Notes: generated from the sequence alone by a model not told the origin. A stretch of 64,000 nucleotides of DNA from Croceibacterium sp. TMG7-5b_MA50 (GCF_039830145.1 NZ_CP156082.1:1506001-1570000), one strand, 5' to 3'. Numbered from the stretch's first letter, positions 38,453-49,559 are shown. Program-made: numbers and translations.

Positions 38453-38710
38453 ATGCCGCTCCATTTCGAACTCGTGACCCCTGCCAAGCTTGTCCGTAGC
38501 GAGGACGTCCACATGGTCGTCGTCCCGGGCACCGAGGGTGAGTTCGGCGTGCTAGAAGGGCATGCGCCTTTCATGTCCACCATCCGCGATGGTGCGGTGC
38601 AGGTCTACCGTACGGCCGATTCCGCGCCCGAGACGATCCAGGTGCGCGGCGGTTTCGCCGAAGTTGGTGATCGGGGCCTGACGGTTCTGGCCGAGCACGT
38701 CGACGACTGA
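38453..38710 (+). CDS. atpC: ATP synthase F1 subunit epsilon, N-terminal domain only
   Basis: The 85-residue protein matches the beta-sandwich domain of epsilon: [38 protein letters not shown] and [18 protein letters not shown]. Typical epsilon is 130-140 residues and has two C-terminal helices that inhibit ATP hydrolysis; these are absent. The reading frame ends cleanly and is immediately followed by the convergent HNH gene, so this looks like a natural short form rather than a frameshift. Confidence 0.95.
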   Translation: MPLHFELVTPAKLVRSEDVHMVVVPGTEGEFGVLEGHAPFMSTIRDGAVQVYRTADSAPETIQVRGGFAEVGDRGLTVLAEHVDD

Positions 38711-38715
38711 TCGAC

Positions 38716-39006
38716 TCAACGTCGCTTCGTGCGGGTCGGCGCATGGAAGTCAGGCGGCTTGCCCGCCACCCAGCGCACGAAGGCCGCAATATCGGCATTC
38801 TCCAGCAAGGATCCGTGATCGGCGCCAATGCGCGCGAGTTGCGCGTTGGTGAAGTTCGCATGGATTGCCTTGTGGCAGATCGGGTGCAGCGGAACGGTCG
38901 CACGTCCTCCCTTCGACTTGGGCACTGTATGGTGCTGCTGCACCCGGCTGCCGAGCGACCGCCCGCATAGCCAGCAAGCCGGCGCCAGATCATCAGCCGA
39001 CGGCAT
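38716..39006 (-). CDS. HNH endonuclease domain protein
   Basis: This 96-residue protein is essentially one HNH domain: CWLCGRSLGSRVQQHHTVPK, then PLHPICHKAIHANFTNAQLA. It carries the zinc-type CxxC and the His-His/His residues expected at the beta-beta-alpha metal site. Stand-alone small HNH proteins of this type are common and their biological role is mostly unknown. It overlaps the upstream EamA transporter gene by 14 nt and is convergent with atpC. Confidence 0.85.
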   Translation of the reverse strand: MPSADDLAPACWLCGRSLGSRVQQHHTVPKSKGGRATVPLHPICHKAIHANFTNAQLARIGADHGSLLENADIAAFVRWVAGKPPDFHAPTRTKRR

Positions 39007-39919
39007 TGTCCTCCGCCATCACCAGCGGCCCCTGCGTGGCTCGCCACAGATACAGGCCGGCCCCGACAATCAGCGCGGCACCTGCCAGCGCGGTCATGTC
39101 GGGCACTTCCCCAAAGAACAGCGCGCCCAACGCCACCGCCACCAGCAATTGGCCATAGGTCATCGGCGCAACTGTACCCGCCCCTGCGCGCGACACGCCC
39201 AGGTAGATCAGCCAGTGCCCCAGGCTTGCGGTGCCGCCGATCAGGACGCAGCGGGCCAGCACGCTCCAGTCCGGCCAACCCACCTGGAACGGCGGAAGGC
39301 CGGTCGCATGCAGCACTGCCACCAGCGGCAGCATGAAGATGAAGGCCGTCACGCACAGCCAGTATTGGATGCGCAGCACGCTTGCATGCCCCACGCTGGC
39401 ACGATTGGCCACCATCACAACCGACATCCCCGCCGCCCCTACCAAGGGCAGAAAGGCGGCGGCGCCCGCTTCGGCAAGGTTGGGTCGCAGAACGATAGCG
39501 ACCCCGGCAAAGGCGATGGCAGTGGCGATCCAGGTCTGTCGTCGGGCCGGCTCCCCCAGCAGCAGCATGGCGAGCAGCGCGGTCATCATCGGCTGGGTAA
39601 AGGTGATGGTCGTCGCCTCCGCCAGAGGCATGATCCACAGTGCGAAGAACATGCCCAGGGCGGACAGCGCGATGCCGATCCCGCGCACCCATTGCAGCGG
39701 CGCCCGCGGTACGGCCAAGGCGCCCGCGCCCTCCTTCCGGACCAGCAAGGTCCCCAGCAGCGCCATGGCGGCCAGATAGCGGACCAGCACCATCGCCGGC
39801 GCCGCCCATTCGCCGGCCATGCCTTTCACGATCGCATCGCCGACCGAAAGCATGGAAAACCCCGCCAGCGTGAACAGCAGCCCTGCCCGTTCTCCACCCT
39901 GCATCGTGTCGCCCTGCAT
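38993..39919 (-). CDS. EamA/DMT-family transporter
   Basis: The 308-residue protein has ten predicted transmembrane helices in two homologous EamA halves. The first half starts TLAGFSMLSVGDAIVKGM and the second contains IGGTASLGHWLIYLGVSRAG. AEATTITFTQPMMTALLAML is the typical end of the first half. Such drug/metabolite transporters move small metabolites; the substrate is unknown. The ATG ending at 39919 is used. A second in-frame ATG five codons in is possible. Confidence 0.92.
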   Translation of the reverse strand: MQGDTMQGGERAGLLFTLAGFSMLSVGDAIVKGMAGEWAAPAMVLVRYLAAMALLGTLLVRKEGAGALAVPRAPLQWVRGIGIALSALGMFFALWIMPLAEATTITFTQPMMTALLAMLLLGEPARRQTWIATAIAFAGVAIVLRPNLAEAGAAAFLPLVGAAGMSVVMVANRASVGHASVLRIQYWLCVTAFIFMLPLVAVLHATGLPPFQVGWPDWSVLARCVLIGGTASLGHWLIYLGVSRAGAGTVAPMTYGQLLVAVALGALFFGEVPDMTALAGAALIVGAGLYLWRATQGPLVMAEDNAVG

Positions 39920-40002
39920 CCCTGTCGCGGTACCCGTCCGCCGCGCTTAGCCGGGCCGCGGCATTTAGGGAAACGCAAGCATTGCCCCCTACGCACTAAC
40001 GT

Positions 40003-41520
40003 ATGACCGCCTTTGGACAGAGAACCGTCGCCGCCCGCCCCCGTTTCGGCGTGGCCCAGCCTATGCAGGGCAAGGCTGGCGGCTTCAGTCCTGTCTCCGC
40101 CCCGCCAGAGCCGCTTTTGCCTGAAGGTCTCGATGCCGGAGCGCCGGGTGCGTTGATCGCGACGAGCGTCTCGGGATCGAGCAAGGCCGATGCGATGAGC
40201 CGGCTGGAAGATCGCGCCCGCGCATTGCTGAACACCGGCGTGGACGATGCCGGAGGGTTCGAGGCAAGCATTCACCGTATCAAGGAACAGGTGCTGCCTC
40301 GCCTGCTGGAGCGCGTCGATCCTGAAGCCGCTGCGACCCTCAGCAAGGACGAGTTGGCGGAGGAGTTCCGCCCGATCATTATGGAGGTGCTGACCGAGCT
40401 CAAGATCACACTCAACCGGCGGGAGCAGTTCGCGCTGGAGAAGGTGCTGATCGACGAGTTGCTCGGCTTCGGCCCGCTTGAGGAACTGCTCGGCGATCCT
40501 GAAGTGACCGACATCATGGTGAACGGGCCGGACCAAACCTATATCGAAAAGAAGGGCAAGCTCCAGCTTGCCCCCATCCGCTTCCGCGACGAGGTGCACC
40601 TGTTCCAGATCGCCCAGCGGATCGTGAATCAGGTCGGTCGACGTGTCGATCAGACGACTCCGCTGGCGGACGCCCGCCTGAAGGATGGCAGCCGCGTCAA
40701 CGTGATCGTCCCGCCTTTGTCGCTGCGGGGGACTGCCATCTCCATTCGGAAGTTCTCCGAAAAGCCGATCACGCTGGACATGCTGAAGACCTTTGGGTCG
40801 ATGAGCCAGCCGATGTGCACCGCGCTGAAGATCGCGGGCGCATCGCGCATGAACATCGTGATCTCTGGCGGTACCGGTTCTGGCAAGACCACGATGCTGA
40901 ACGCCATGTCGAAGATGATCGACCCGGGCGAGCGCGTGCTGACGATCGAGGATGCGGCGGAGCTGCGGCTGCAGCAGCCCCACTGGCTGCCGCTGGAGAC
41001 CCGCCCGCCCAACCTGGAAGGTCAGGGCGCGATCACCATCGGCGACCTCGTGAAGAACGCGCTGCGCATGCGACCGGACCGCATTATCCTGGGCGAGATC
41101 CGCGGCGCCGAATGCTTCGACCTGCTGGCCGCCATGAACACCGGCCATGACGGGTCCATGTGCACTCTCCACGCCAACAGCCCACGCGAGGCGCTGGGCC
41201 GCATGGAGAACATGATCATGATGGGCGACATCAAGATTCCCAAGGAGGCGATCAGCCGCCAGATCGCGGAGAGTGTCGACCTGATCGTGCAGGTCAAGCG
41301 TCTGCGAGACGGCAGTCGTCGCACCACCAACATCACGGAAGTGATTGGGATGGAAGGCGACGTGATCGTCACGCAGGAACTGTTCAACTTCGAGTACCTG
41401 GACGAGGGCGAGGATGGAAAGATCCTGGGCGAGTTCCGGTCCAGCGGCCTGCGGCCCTACACGCTGGAAAAGGCACGCCAGTTTGGTTTCGACCAGGCCT
41501 ATCTGGAGGCGTGTCTCTGA
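40003..41520 (+). CDS. cpaF: CpaF-type secretion ATPase
   Basis: The 505-residue protein is a type II/IV secretion ATPase of the CpaF/TadA group, which powers Flp/Tad pilus assembly. The N-terminal ~100 residues are variable. Then come LIDELLGFGPLEELLGDPEV, Walker A SGGTGSGKTTMLNAMSK (about 287-297), the Asp box ERVLTIEDAAEL, and Walker B RPDRIILGEIRGAE with the His box TGHDGSMCTLHAN. No cpaB, cpaC, cpaE, tadB/C or flp gene is nearby, so the rest of the machinery must lie elsewhere. Confidence 0.93.
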   Translation: MTAFGQRTVAARPRFGVAQPMQGKAGGFSPVSAPPEPLLPEGLDAGAPGALIATSVSGSSKADAMSRLEDRARALLNTGVDDAGGFEASIHRIKEQVLPRLLERVDPEAAATLSKDELAEEFRPIIMEVLTELKITLNRREQFALEKVLIDELLGFGPLEELLGDPEVTDIMVNGPDQTYIEKKGKLQLAPIRFRDEVHLFQIAQRIVNQVGRRVDQTTPLADARLKDGSRVNVIVPPLSLRGTAISIRKFSEKPITLDMLKTFGSMSQPMCTALKIAGASRMNIVISGGTGSGKTTMLNAMSKMIDPGERVLTIEDAAELRLQQPHWLPLETRPPNLEGQGAITIGDLVKNALRMRPDRIILGEIRGAECFDLLAAMNTGHDGSMCTLHANSPREALGRMENMIMMGDIKIPKEAISRQIAESVDLIVQVKRLRDGSRRTTNITEVIGMEGDVIVTQELFNFEYLDEGEDGKILGEFRSSGLRPYTLEKARQFGFDQAYLEACL

Positions 41521-42903
<1,383 letters not shown>

Positions 42904-42914
42904 AAGGGACCATC

Positions 42915-43805
42915 ATGAGCATTCTGGTCGACAAGAACACCAAGGTCATCACGCAGGGGATGACCGGTGCAACGGGCACTTTCCACACCGAACAGGCGCT
43001 GGCCTACGGCACGCAGATGGTCGGTGGCGTGACTCCCGGTAAGGGCGGCACCACGCACATCGACCTGCCGGTCTATGACACGGTGGCGGAAGCGAAGGCC
43101 GCGACCGGCGCGACCGCAAGCTGCATCTACGTCCCGCCGCCGTTCGCCGCCGATTCCATCCTGGAGGCGATCGACGCCGAGATGGAGCTGATCGTGTGCA
43201 TCACCGAAGGCGTTCCGGTGCTCGACATGGTGCGCGTGAAGCGTGCGCTGTCCGGCAGCAAGAGCCGCCTGATTGGCCCGAACTGCCCCGGCGTGCTGAC
43301 GCCCAACGAATGCAAGATCGGCATCATGCCGGGCTCCATCTTCTCCAAGGGGTCTGTCGGCGTAGTGTCGCGTTCGGGCACGCTGACCTACGAGGCGGTG
43401 TTCCAGACCACCAATGCGGGTCTGGGGCAGACCACTGCGGTCGGCATCGGCGGTGACCCGGTGAACGGCACCAATTTCATCGACGTGCTGGAGCTGTTCC
43501 TGGCCGATGACGAGACCAAGTCGATCATCATGATTGGCGAGATCGGCGGATCTGCCGAAGAGGAAGCGGCCCAGTTCCTGAAGGACGAGGCGAAGCGCGG
43601 TCGGTCGAAGCCCATGGTGGGCTTCATCGCCGGGCGCACCGCCCCTCCGGGCCGTCGTATGGGTCATGCCGGTGCGATCGTCTCCGGCGGCCAGGGCGGC
43701 GCGGAAGACAAGATCGCAGCGATGGAAGAGGCTGGCATCCGCGTCGCCTCCTCCCCGTCCGAACTCGGCAGCACGCTTGACGCGCTGCTCAAGGAGCGCG
43801 TGTAA
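42915..43805 (+). CDS. sucD: Succinyl-CoA synthetase subunit alpha
   Basis: The 296-residue protein has the CoA-binding N-domain [19 protein letters not shown], with [40 protein letters not shown], and the phospho-histidine site [20 protein letters not shown]. The alpha subunit binds CoA and carries the phosphohistidine but needs SucC (beta) for nucleotide specificity. In many alphaproteobacteria sucC precedes sucD; here mdh directly precedes it by 11 bp and sucC is absent. The ATG at 42915 follows AAAGGGAC. Confidence 0.97.
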   Translation: MSILVDKNTKVITQGMTGATGTFHTEQALAYGTQMVGGVTPGKGGTTHIDLPVYDTVAEAKAATGATASCIYVPPPFAADSILEAIDAEMELIVCITEGVPVLDMVRVKRALSGSKSRLIGPNCPGVLTPNECKIGIMPGSIFSKGSVGVVSRSGTLTYEAVFQTTNAGLGQTTAVGIGGDPVNGTNFIDVLELFLADDETKSIIMIGEIGGSAEEEAAQFLKDEAKRGRSKPMVGFIAGRTAPPGRRMGHAGAIVSGGQGGAEDKIAAMEEAGIRVASSPSELGSTLDALLKERV

Positions 43806-43816
43806 CGCCTCCGAAG

Positions 43817-43841
43817 CCGGCGCCCCGCCATGGGGCGCCGG
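43817..43841 (+). other. Perfect GC stem-loop in the sucD-sucA gap
   Basis: CCGGCGCCCC (43817-43826) and GGGGCGCCGG (43832-43841) form a perfect 10-bp stem with a 5-nt loop in the 85-bp gap between sucD and sucA. It is followed by TATTGCC rather than a U-tract, so it is unlikely to be a full terminator. It may be an RNA-processing or stability element that separates expression of sucD and sucA. Confidence 0.6.
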
Positions 43842-43890
43842 TATTGCCTGCCGCGGCATCACGCGGGCACCAACAGGTCTGGAACCGATC

Positions 43891-46698
43891 ATGGGTAACG
43901 AAGCGCACTCCTTTCTCCCCGAGCTGACCGACCAGGAAGGTCAGCAGCCCGGTCCCAGCTGGCAGAATGCCAACTGGCCGCTGACCGAAGGCGGCGCCGG
44001 CGACGATCTCGCGCTGGCGATGGACCCCACCCGGATGAGCGTGGTGGTGAAGGAGGCCGCGGCCAAGGCTGGCAAGGCGCTGGACGCCAGCCAGGTGGAA
44101 CAGGCCGCGGGCGATTCGATCCGCGCCATGCTGCTGATCCGGACCTATCGGGTCCGTGGACACCTGGCGGCGCAGCTCGACCCGCTCGGCTTGGCGAAGC
44201 GTGAGCTGCCTGAAGATCTTACGCTGGAGTGGAACGGCTTCACCGGCGCGGCGCTGGACCGCGAGGTCTATGTCGGCGGCAATCTGGGCCTTAATTGGGT
44301 CAAGCCCGCCAAGCTGCTGGAAGTCCTTCAGGCCAATTACTGCGGCAAGGTCGGCCTTGAATACATGCACATCGCGGATGTGGAGGAGCGCCGGTTCCTG
44401 CAGGACCGCATCGAAGGGCCGGATAAGGTCATCACCTTCACGCATGAGGGCAAGCGCGCCATCCTGCAGGCGGTGATCCGGGGCGAGGAATACGAGAAGT
44501 TCCTGGCCAAGAAGTATGTCGGCACCAAGCGCTTCGGCCTGGATGGCGGCGAGAGCATGATCCCGGCGCTGGAGGCCGTCATCAAGTATGGCGGCGCGCT
44601 GGGCGTGCGCGAGATCGTGTACGGCATGGCCCATCGCGGCCGGCTGAACGTGCTCGCCAACGTGATGGCCAAGCCATACCGCGTGATCTTCCACGAGTTC
44701 TCCGGCGGCAGCGCCAACCCCGACGATGTCGGTGGTTCGGGTGACGTAAAGTACCACCTCGGCACCAGCACCGACCGCGAGTTCGACGGCACCTCCGTCC
44801 ACATGAGCCTGGTGCCGAACCCGTCGCACCTCGAGACCGTTAATCCGGTCGTGCTGGGCAAGGTCCGCGCGCAGCAGGCGCAGCGCGACGACCTGAACAA
44901 GCACCAGCAGGTCCTGCCTGTGCTAATCCACGGCGATGCGGCTTTCGCGGGCCAAGGGATCGTATGGGAATGCCTCGGCCTGTCTGGTCTCAATGGATAT
45001 GACACCGGCGGGTGCCTGCACTTCGTCATCAACAACCAGATCGGCTTCACCACCAGCCCGCAATTTGCGCGCTCCAGCCCCTATCCGTCCGATGTGGCGA
45101 AGGGCGTGATGGCACCGATCCTGCACGTAAACGGCGACGACCCGGAAGCGGTGACCTTCGCCTGCAAGCTGGCGATCGAGTACCGCCAGCAGTTCAGGCG
45201 CGATATCGTAATCGACATGTGGTGCTATCGCCGGTTCGGCCACAATGAAGGCGACGAGCCCAGCTTCACCCAGCCGCTGATGTATTCCAAAATCCGCAGC
45301 CACGCGCGGATCAGCGAGCTGTATGCCTCCCGTCTCGCCACCGAAGGCGTGGTGGCGGCCGCGGATGCGGATGGAATGCGTGCCGAGTTCGAGGCGACTC
45401 TCGCCGGCGAGTTCGAGGCTGCCAAGTCGTACAAGCCGAACGAGGCCGACTGGTTCGCCGGACGCTGGAGCGGGTTGCACAAGCCGGCCGACCCGGAGAC
45501 CGCACCCCGCAACGTGGAAACGGCGATCAGCCCCAAGCTGTTCGACAGCCTGGGTCGCACACTTACCACGGTGCCGGAGGACCTGACCGTCCACAAGACG
45601 CTGTCGCGTGTGATCGACGGGCGCCGCACCATGTTCGACAGCGGCGAAGGGTTCGACTGGGCCACGGCCGAGTCGCTCGCGTTTGGCAGCCTGGTCACCG
45701 AAGGGTTCGGCGTCCGTCTGTCCGGCCAGGACTCGGGCCGCGGCACCTTCAGCCAGCGGCACGCAATCTGGGTCGACCAGCAGGACGAGCGCAAGTTCGT
45801 GCCGCTGTCCACCTTGCCGCACGGCAAGTTCGAGGTCTATGACAGCCCGCTGTCCGAATACGGCGTGCTCGGCTTCGAATATGGCTTCGCCTTGGCCGAT
45901 CCCAAGACGCTGGTTCTGTGGGAGGCGCAGTTCGGCGACTTCGCCAATGGTGCGCAGATCGTGATCGACCAGTACATCGCGTCGGGCGAGTCCAAGTGGC
46001 TGCGTGCCAACGGCCTCGTCATGCTGCTGCCGCACGGCTACGAAGGCCAGGGGCCGGAGCATTCCAGCGCCCGGCTCGAACGCTTTCTGCAGCTGTGCGC
46101 GGATGACAACATCCAGGTGCTGAACATCACCAGCCCGGCGAACTACTTCCACGTGCTGCGCCGGCAGATGCTGCGGCCGTTCCGCAAGCCTATGGTCATC
46201 ATGACGCCCAAGTCGCTGCTGCGCCACCCGCTGGCCAAGAGCGCCGCGGCCGACTTCCAGGGCACCAGCCACTTCCAGCGGCTGCTGTCCGACATGACGC
46301 CCGTCGCAGACGAGAAGGTGCGGCGCCTGGTCCTGTGCAGCGGCAAGGTCGCCTACGACCTGTTCGAAGCGCGCGACAAGGAAAGCCTGACCGACGTGTC
46401 GATCGTGCGGGTGGAGCAGCTCTACCCCTTCCCAGGCGAGCCGCTGGCGGAGCGGATCGCCAGGATGCCCAACCTCACCGAAGTGGTCTGGTGCCAGGAA
46501 GAGCCCAAGAACAACGGTGCCTGGTTCTTCGTGGAAAGCCGGATCGAGGAGGCGCTGATCGCCGCCGGCAAGACCGGCATGCGTCCGTCCTATGCCGGAC
46601 GCGATGCCTCCGCCTCCCCCGCGACGGGTCTCGCCAGCCGGCACAAGACCCAGCAGGAAGCCCTTGTTTCGGCCGCGCTCGGCCTTTCGCAGAATTGA
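43891..46698 (+). CDS. sucA: 2-oxoglutarate dehydrogenase E1 component
   Basis: The 935-residue ThDP enzyme decarboxylates 2-oxoglutarate and hands the succinyl group to SucB. Landmarks: IRTYRVRGHLAAQLDPLG, GMAHRGRLNVLANVMAKPY, a ThDP motif around HGDAAFAGQGIVWE, CYRRFGHNEGDEPSFTQP, and a transketolase-like C-terminal half ending in EPKNNGAWFFVESR. The ATG at 43891 gives the usual start (MGNEAHSFLPEL...). Longer frames upstream overlap sucD and are not used. Confidence 0.97.
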   Translation: MGNEAHSFLPELTDQEGQQPGPSWQNANWPLTEGGAGDDLALAMDPTRMSVVVKEAAAKAGKALDASQVEQAAGDSIRAMLLIRTYRVRGHLAAQLDPLGLAKRELPEDLTLEWNGFTGAALDREVYVGGNLGLNWVKPAKLLEVLQANYCGKVGLEYMHIADVEERRFLQDRIEGPDKVITFTHEGKRAILQAVIRGEEYEKFLAKKYVGTKRFGLDGGESMIPALEAVIKYGGALGVREIVYGMAHRGRLNVLANVMAKPYRVIFHEFSGGSANPDDVGGSGDVKYHLGTSTDREFDGTSVHMSLVPNPSHLETVNPVVLGKVRAQQAQRDDLNKHQQVLPVLIHGDAAFAGQGIVWECLGLSGLNGYDTGGCLHFVINNQIGFTTSPQFARSSPYPSDVAKGVMAPILHVNGDDPEAVTFACKLAIEYRQQFRRDIVIDMWCYRRFGHNEGDEPSFTQPLMYSKIRSHARISELYASRLATEGVVAAADADGMRAEFEATLAGEFEAAKSYKPNEADWFAGRWSGLHKPADPETAPRNVETAISPKLFDSLGRTLTTVPEDLTVHKTLSRVIDGRRTMFDSGEGFDWATAESLAFGSLVTEGFGVRLSGQDSGRGTFSQRHAIWVDQQDERKFVPLSTLPHGKFEVYDSPLSEYGVLGFEYGFALADPKTLVLWEAQFGDFANGAQIVIDQYIASGESKWLRANGLVMLLPHGYEGQGPEHSSARLERFLQLCADDNIQVLNITSPANYFHVLRRQMLRPFRKPMVIMTPKSLLRHPLAKSAAADFQGTSHFQRLLSDMTPVADEKVRRLVLCSGKVAYDLFEARDKESLTDVSIVRVEQLYPFPGEPLAERIARMPNLTEVVWCQEEPKNNGAWFFVESRIEEALIAAGKTGMRPSYAGRDASASPATGLASRHKTQQEALVSAALGLSQN

Positions 46699-46713
46699 TG
46701 GCAGGAAATCGAC

Positions 46714-47970
46714 ATGGCGATTGAAGTTAAGGTCCCCGTTCTGGGGGAATCGGTGGCCGAGGCGACCATTGGCGAGTGGCTGAAGAAGCCGGGTGAGGCG
46801 GTCGCTGCTGACGAGCCCATCGCCAGCCTGGAAACGGACAAGGTGGCGGTGGAGGTCCCCTCCCCCGTGGCCGGTGTCATGGGCGATTACCTAGTGCAGG
46901 TCGGCGACACGGTCGAGGTCGGCGCGGTGATTGCCACAGTCAACGACCAAGCCGGTGCCGGTGGCGCCGCCCCGGCGCCCTCCCCCGCCCCGGCCGCGGC
47001 GCCCGCACCCTCCGCCTCGCCTGCTCCCGTCCCGACGCCCGCCGCTTCCGGCGGCAGCGATAATAGCGGTGACCAGACCCTGTCCCCCGCGGTGCGCCGC
47101 GCGGTACTGGAACACGGCATCGACCCCGCGTCGGTCAAGGGCACCGGCAAGGATGGCCGCCTGACCAAGGAAGACGTGCTCGCCGCCGCTCAGGCCAAGA
47201 AGGACGCCCCGGCTGCCAGCACCTCCGCTCCTGCGCCCAGCGCCGCGCCTGCATCGTCAGGCGGTGCCGATCGCACGGAGGAGCGGGTCAAGATGACCCG
47301 CCTGCGCCAGACCATCGCCAAGCGGCTGAAGAGCGCGCAGGAGAATGCCGCGCTGCTGACCACGTTCAACGACGTGGACATGACCGCCGTGATCGAGGCA
47401 CGCGAGGCGTACAAGGACGTCTTCGCCAAGAAGCACAACATCAAGCTCGGCTTCATGAGCTTCTTTGCCAAGGCCGCCTGCCTGGCGCTCAAGGACGTGC
47501 CGGCGGTGAATGCCCGGATCGAAGGCGACGAGATCATCTACAACAAGTATGTCGATCTCTCGGTCGCAGTCAGCGCCCCCAACGGGCTGGTCGTGCCGGT
47601 GGTCCGCAACGTCGAGGCGATGAGCTTCGCCGAGGTGGAGCAGGCGATCGCCGGCTTCGGCAAGAAGGCCAAGGAAGGCGCTCTGACCATGGCCGACATG
47701 GCCGGCGGCACCTTCACCATCTCCAATGGCGGCGTGTTCGGATCGCTGATGTCGACGCCGATCATCAATCCGCCGCAGAGCGCCGTGCTGGGCCTGCACC
47801 GGATCGAGGATCGCCCGGTCGCCATCAACGGCCAGGTCGTGATCCGGCCGATGATGTATATCGCTCTGTCCTACGACCACCGCATCATCGATGGGCGCGA
47901 GGCGGTGACCGCGCTTAAGATCATCAAGGACGCCATCGAGGATCCGATGCGTCTGCTGATCGACCTGTAA
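46714..47970 (+). CDS. sucB: 2-oxoglutarate dehydrogenase E2 component (dihydrolipoyl succinyltransferase)
   Basis: This is a 418-residue protein. The N-terminal lipoyl domain carries lipoyl-Lys43 ([13 protein letters not shown]). An Ala/Pro-rich linker follows, then the E1/E3-binding domain ([20 protein letters not shown]) and the catalytic acyltransferase domain with active-site [14 protein letters not shown]. It forms the core of the complex with SucA and LpdA. It starts 15 bp after sucA with AGGAAA upstream. Confidence 0.98.
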   Translation: MAIEVKVPVLGESVAEATIGEWLKKPGEAVAADEPIASLETDKVAVEVPSPVAGVMGDYLVQVGDTVEVGAVIATVNDQAGAGGAAPAPSPAPAAAPAPSASPAPVPTPAASGGSDNSGDQTLSPAVRRAVLEHGIDPASVKGTGKDGRLTKEDVLAAAQAKKDAPAASTSAPAPSAAPASSGGADRTEERVKMTRLRQTIAKRLKSAQENAALLTTFNDVDMTAVIEAREAYKDVFAKKHNIKLGFMSFFAKAACLALKDVPAVNARIEGDEIIYNKYVDLSVAVSAPNGLVVPVVRNVEAMSFAEVEQAIAGFGKKAKEGALTMADMAGGTFTISNGGVFGSLMSTPIINPPQSAVLGLHRIEDRPVAINGQVVIRPMMYIALSYDHRIIDGREAVTALKIIKDAIEDPMRLLIDL

Positions 47971-47979
47971 GGAAGAATG

Positions 47980-48020
47980 GGCCGGCCGCTCCGCTACGGA
48001 GCTGCCGGCCTTCTGATTTG
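47980..48020 (+). terminator. Strong stem-loop between sucB and lpdA (terminator or attenuator)
   Basis: GGCCGGCCGCTCCG (47980-47993) pairs with CGGAGCTGCCGGCC (47997-48010) over 14 positions with one mismatch and a 3-nt loop, followed by TTCTGATTTG. The weak T-rich tail allows partial termination, which could lower lpdA expression relative to sucAB, or the hairpin could act in mRNA processing. Confidence 0.6.
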
Positions 48021-48061
48021 GCCCGCTCGTGCCCACATCGGCACGCACGGAAGGAAGACCA

Positions 48062-49465
48062 ATGGCTGAACACGACTACGACGTCCTTGTCATCGGTGCC
48101 GGACCGGGCGGCTATGTCGCCGCGATCCGCGCCGCGCAGCTGGGATTGAAGACCGCCTGCGCCGAAAGCCGCGAGACTCTGGGTGGCACCTGCCTCAATG
48201 TCGGCTGCATCCCGTCCAAGGCGCTGCTGCACGGCAGCGAGCTGTTCGAAGAAGCGCATGAGGGTGCCCTCGCCAAGTTCGGCGTGAAGGTAGAGGGCGT
48301 CAGCCTGGACCTCGACGCCATGATGGGCGAGAAAGCCACCGCCGTTAAGGAGCTGACCGGCGGCATCGAATACCTGTTCAAGAAGAACAAGGTCACCTGG
48401 CTGAAGGGTCAGGCCAGCTTCGTCGACGCCAACAGCGTCGAGGTCGCGGGCCAGAAGGTCACCGCCAGCAACATTGTGGTCGCCACTGGCTCTAGCGTCA
48501 CCCCGCTGCCGGGCGTGGAGATCGACAATGCCGCCGGCGTGGTGGTCGACAGCACCGGCGCGATCGCGCTGACCAAGGTGCCCAAGCGCATGGTCGTGAT
48601 TGGCGGCGGTGTAATCGGGCTGGAACTGGGCAGCGTATGGCGCCGTCTAGGGGCCGAAGTGATCGTGGTGGAGTTCCTGGATCAGTTGCTGCCCGGTATG
48701 GACGGCGAGATCCGGAAGGAAGCCGCTAAAATCTTCAAGAAGCAGGGCATGGAACTGCGCCTGTCGACCAAGGTGACCGGCGTCGCCGTTAACGGCAGCA
48801 CCGCCACCCTCACACTGGAGCCCGCCGCCGGCGGCGCGGCCGAGACGCTGGAGGCGGATTGCGTGCTCGTCGCCATCGGCCGCCGCCCCAACACCGCCGA
48901 CCTGAACCTGGAGGCCGCGGGCCTCGAGGTAAACGGCAAAGGCCAGATCGAGACCGACCACGGCTTCAACACCAAGGTCGAGAGCATCTGGGCTATCGGT
49001 GACGTCATCACCGGCCCGATGCTGGCGCACAAGGCGGAGGACGAAGGGATTGCCGTCGCCGAGAACATCGCCGGGCAGGTCGGCATCGTCAATCACGCGG
49101 TGATCCCGTCCGTGGTCTACACCATGCCCGAATTCGCCGGCGTCGGCTTGTCCGAAGAGGCCGCGAAGGAGGCCGGGCACGAGATCAAGGTCGGCAAGTT
49201 CCCGATGGCGGCGAACAGCCGGGCCAAGACCAACCGCGACACGACCGGCTGGGTGAAGGTCATCGCCGATGCCAAGAGCGACAAGGTGCTGGGTGTGTGG
49301 ATGGTTTCCAGCCTTGCCGGCACGATGATCGCACAGGCGGCGCAGGCGATGGAGTTCGGCGCCACCAGCGAGGACATCGCCTACACCTGTCACGCGCACC
49401 CGACCCATTCGGAAGCTATCAAGGAAGCCGCCATGGCGGTTCAGGGCAAGCCGATCCACGTCTGA
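48062..49465 (+). CDS. lpdA: Dihydrolipoyl dehydrogenase (E3)
   Basis: This 467-residue flavoenzyme reoxidises the lipoyl arm. The FAD site is VLVIGAGPGGYVAAIRAAQL. The redox-active disulfide is GGTCLNVGCIPSKALLHG. The NAD site is VVIGGGVIGLELGSVWRRLG. The C-terminal active-site dyad is CHAHPTHSEA. The ATG at 48062 follows GGAAGGAAGA. It is the last gene of the operon and is followed by an intrinsic terminator. Confidence 0.98.
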   Translation: MAEHDYDVLVIGAGPGGYVAAIRAAQLGLKTACAESRETLGGTCLNVGCIPSKALLHGSELFEEAHEGALAKFGVKVEGVSLDLDAMMGEKATAVKELTGGIEYLFKKNKVTWLKGQASFVDANSVEVAGQKVTASNIVVATGSSVTPLPGVEIDNAAGVVVDSTGAIALTKVPKRMVVIGGGVIGLELGSVWRRLGAEVIVVEFLDQLLPGMDGEIRKEAAKIFKKQGMELRLSTKVTGVAVNGSTATLTLEPAAGGAAETLEADCVLVAIGRRPNTADLNLEAAGLEVNGKGQIETDHGFNTKVESIWAIGDVITGPMLAHKAEDEGIAVAENIAGQVGIVNHAVIPSVVYTMPEFAGVGLSEEAAKEAGHEIKVGKFPMAANSRAKTNRDTTGWVKVIADAKSDKVLGVWMVSSLAGTMIAQAAQAMEFGATSEDIAYTCHAHPTHSEAIKEAAMAVQGKPIHV

Positions 49466-49488
49466 CCGGAACGCCGGCCAAGTGGGAC

Positions 49489-49523
49489 AAAAGGGTCGTC
49501 CGGCAGCGGACGGCCCCTTTTTG
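49489..49523 (+). terminator. Intrinsic terminator after lpdA
   Basis: AAAAGGGTCGTCCG and CGGACGGCCCCTTTTT flank a short GCAG loop, giving a stem of about 13 pairs (one G-U, one mismatch) that ends in a run of five T. It lies 24 bp after the lpdA stop and closes the mdh-sucD-sucA-sucB-lpdA transcript. Confidence 0.85.
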
Positions 49524-49559
49524 TTGCGCCGTTCCCGCAGCTAAGTCAGGGCAACGACG

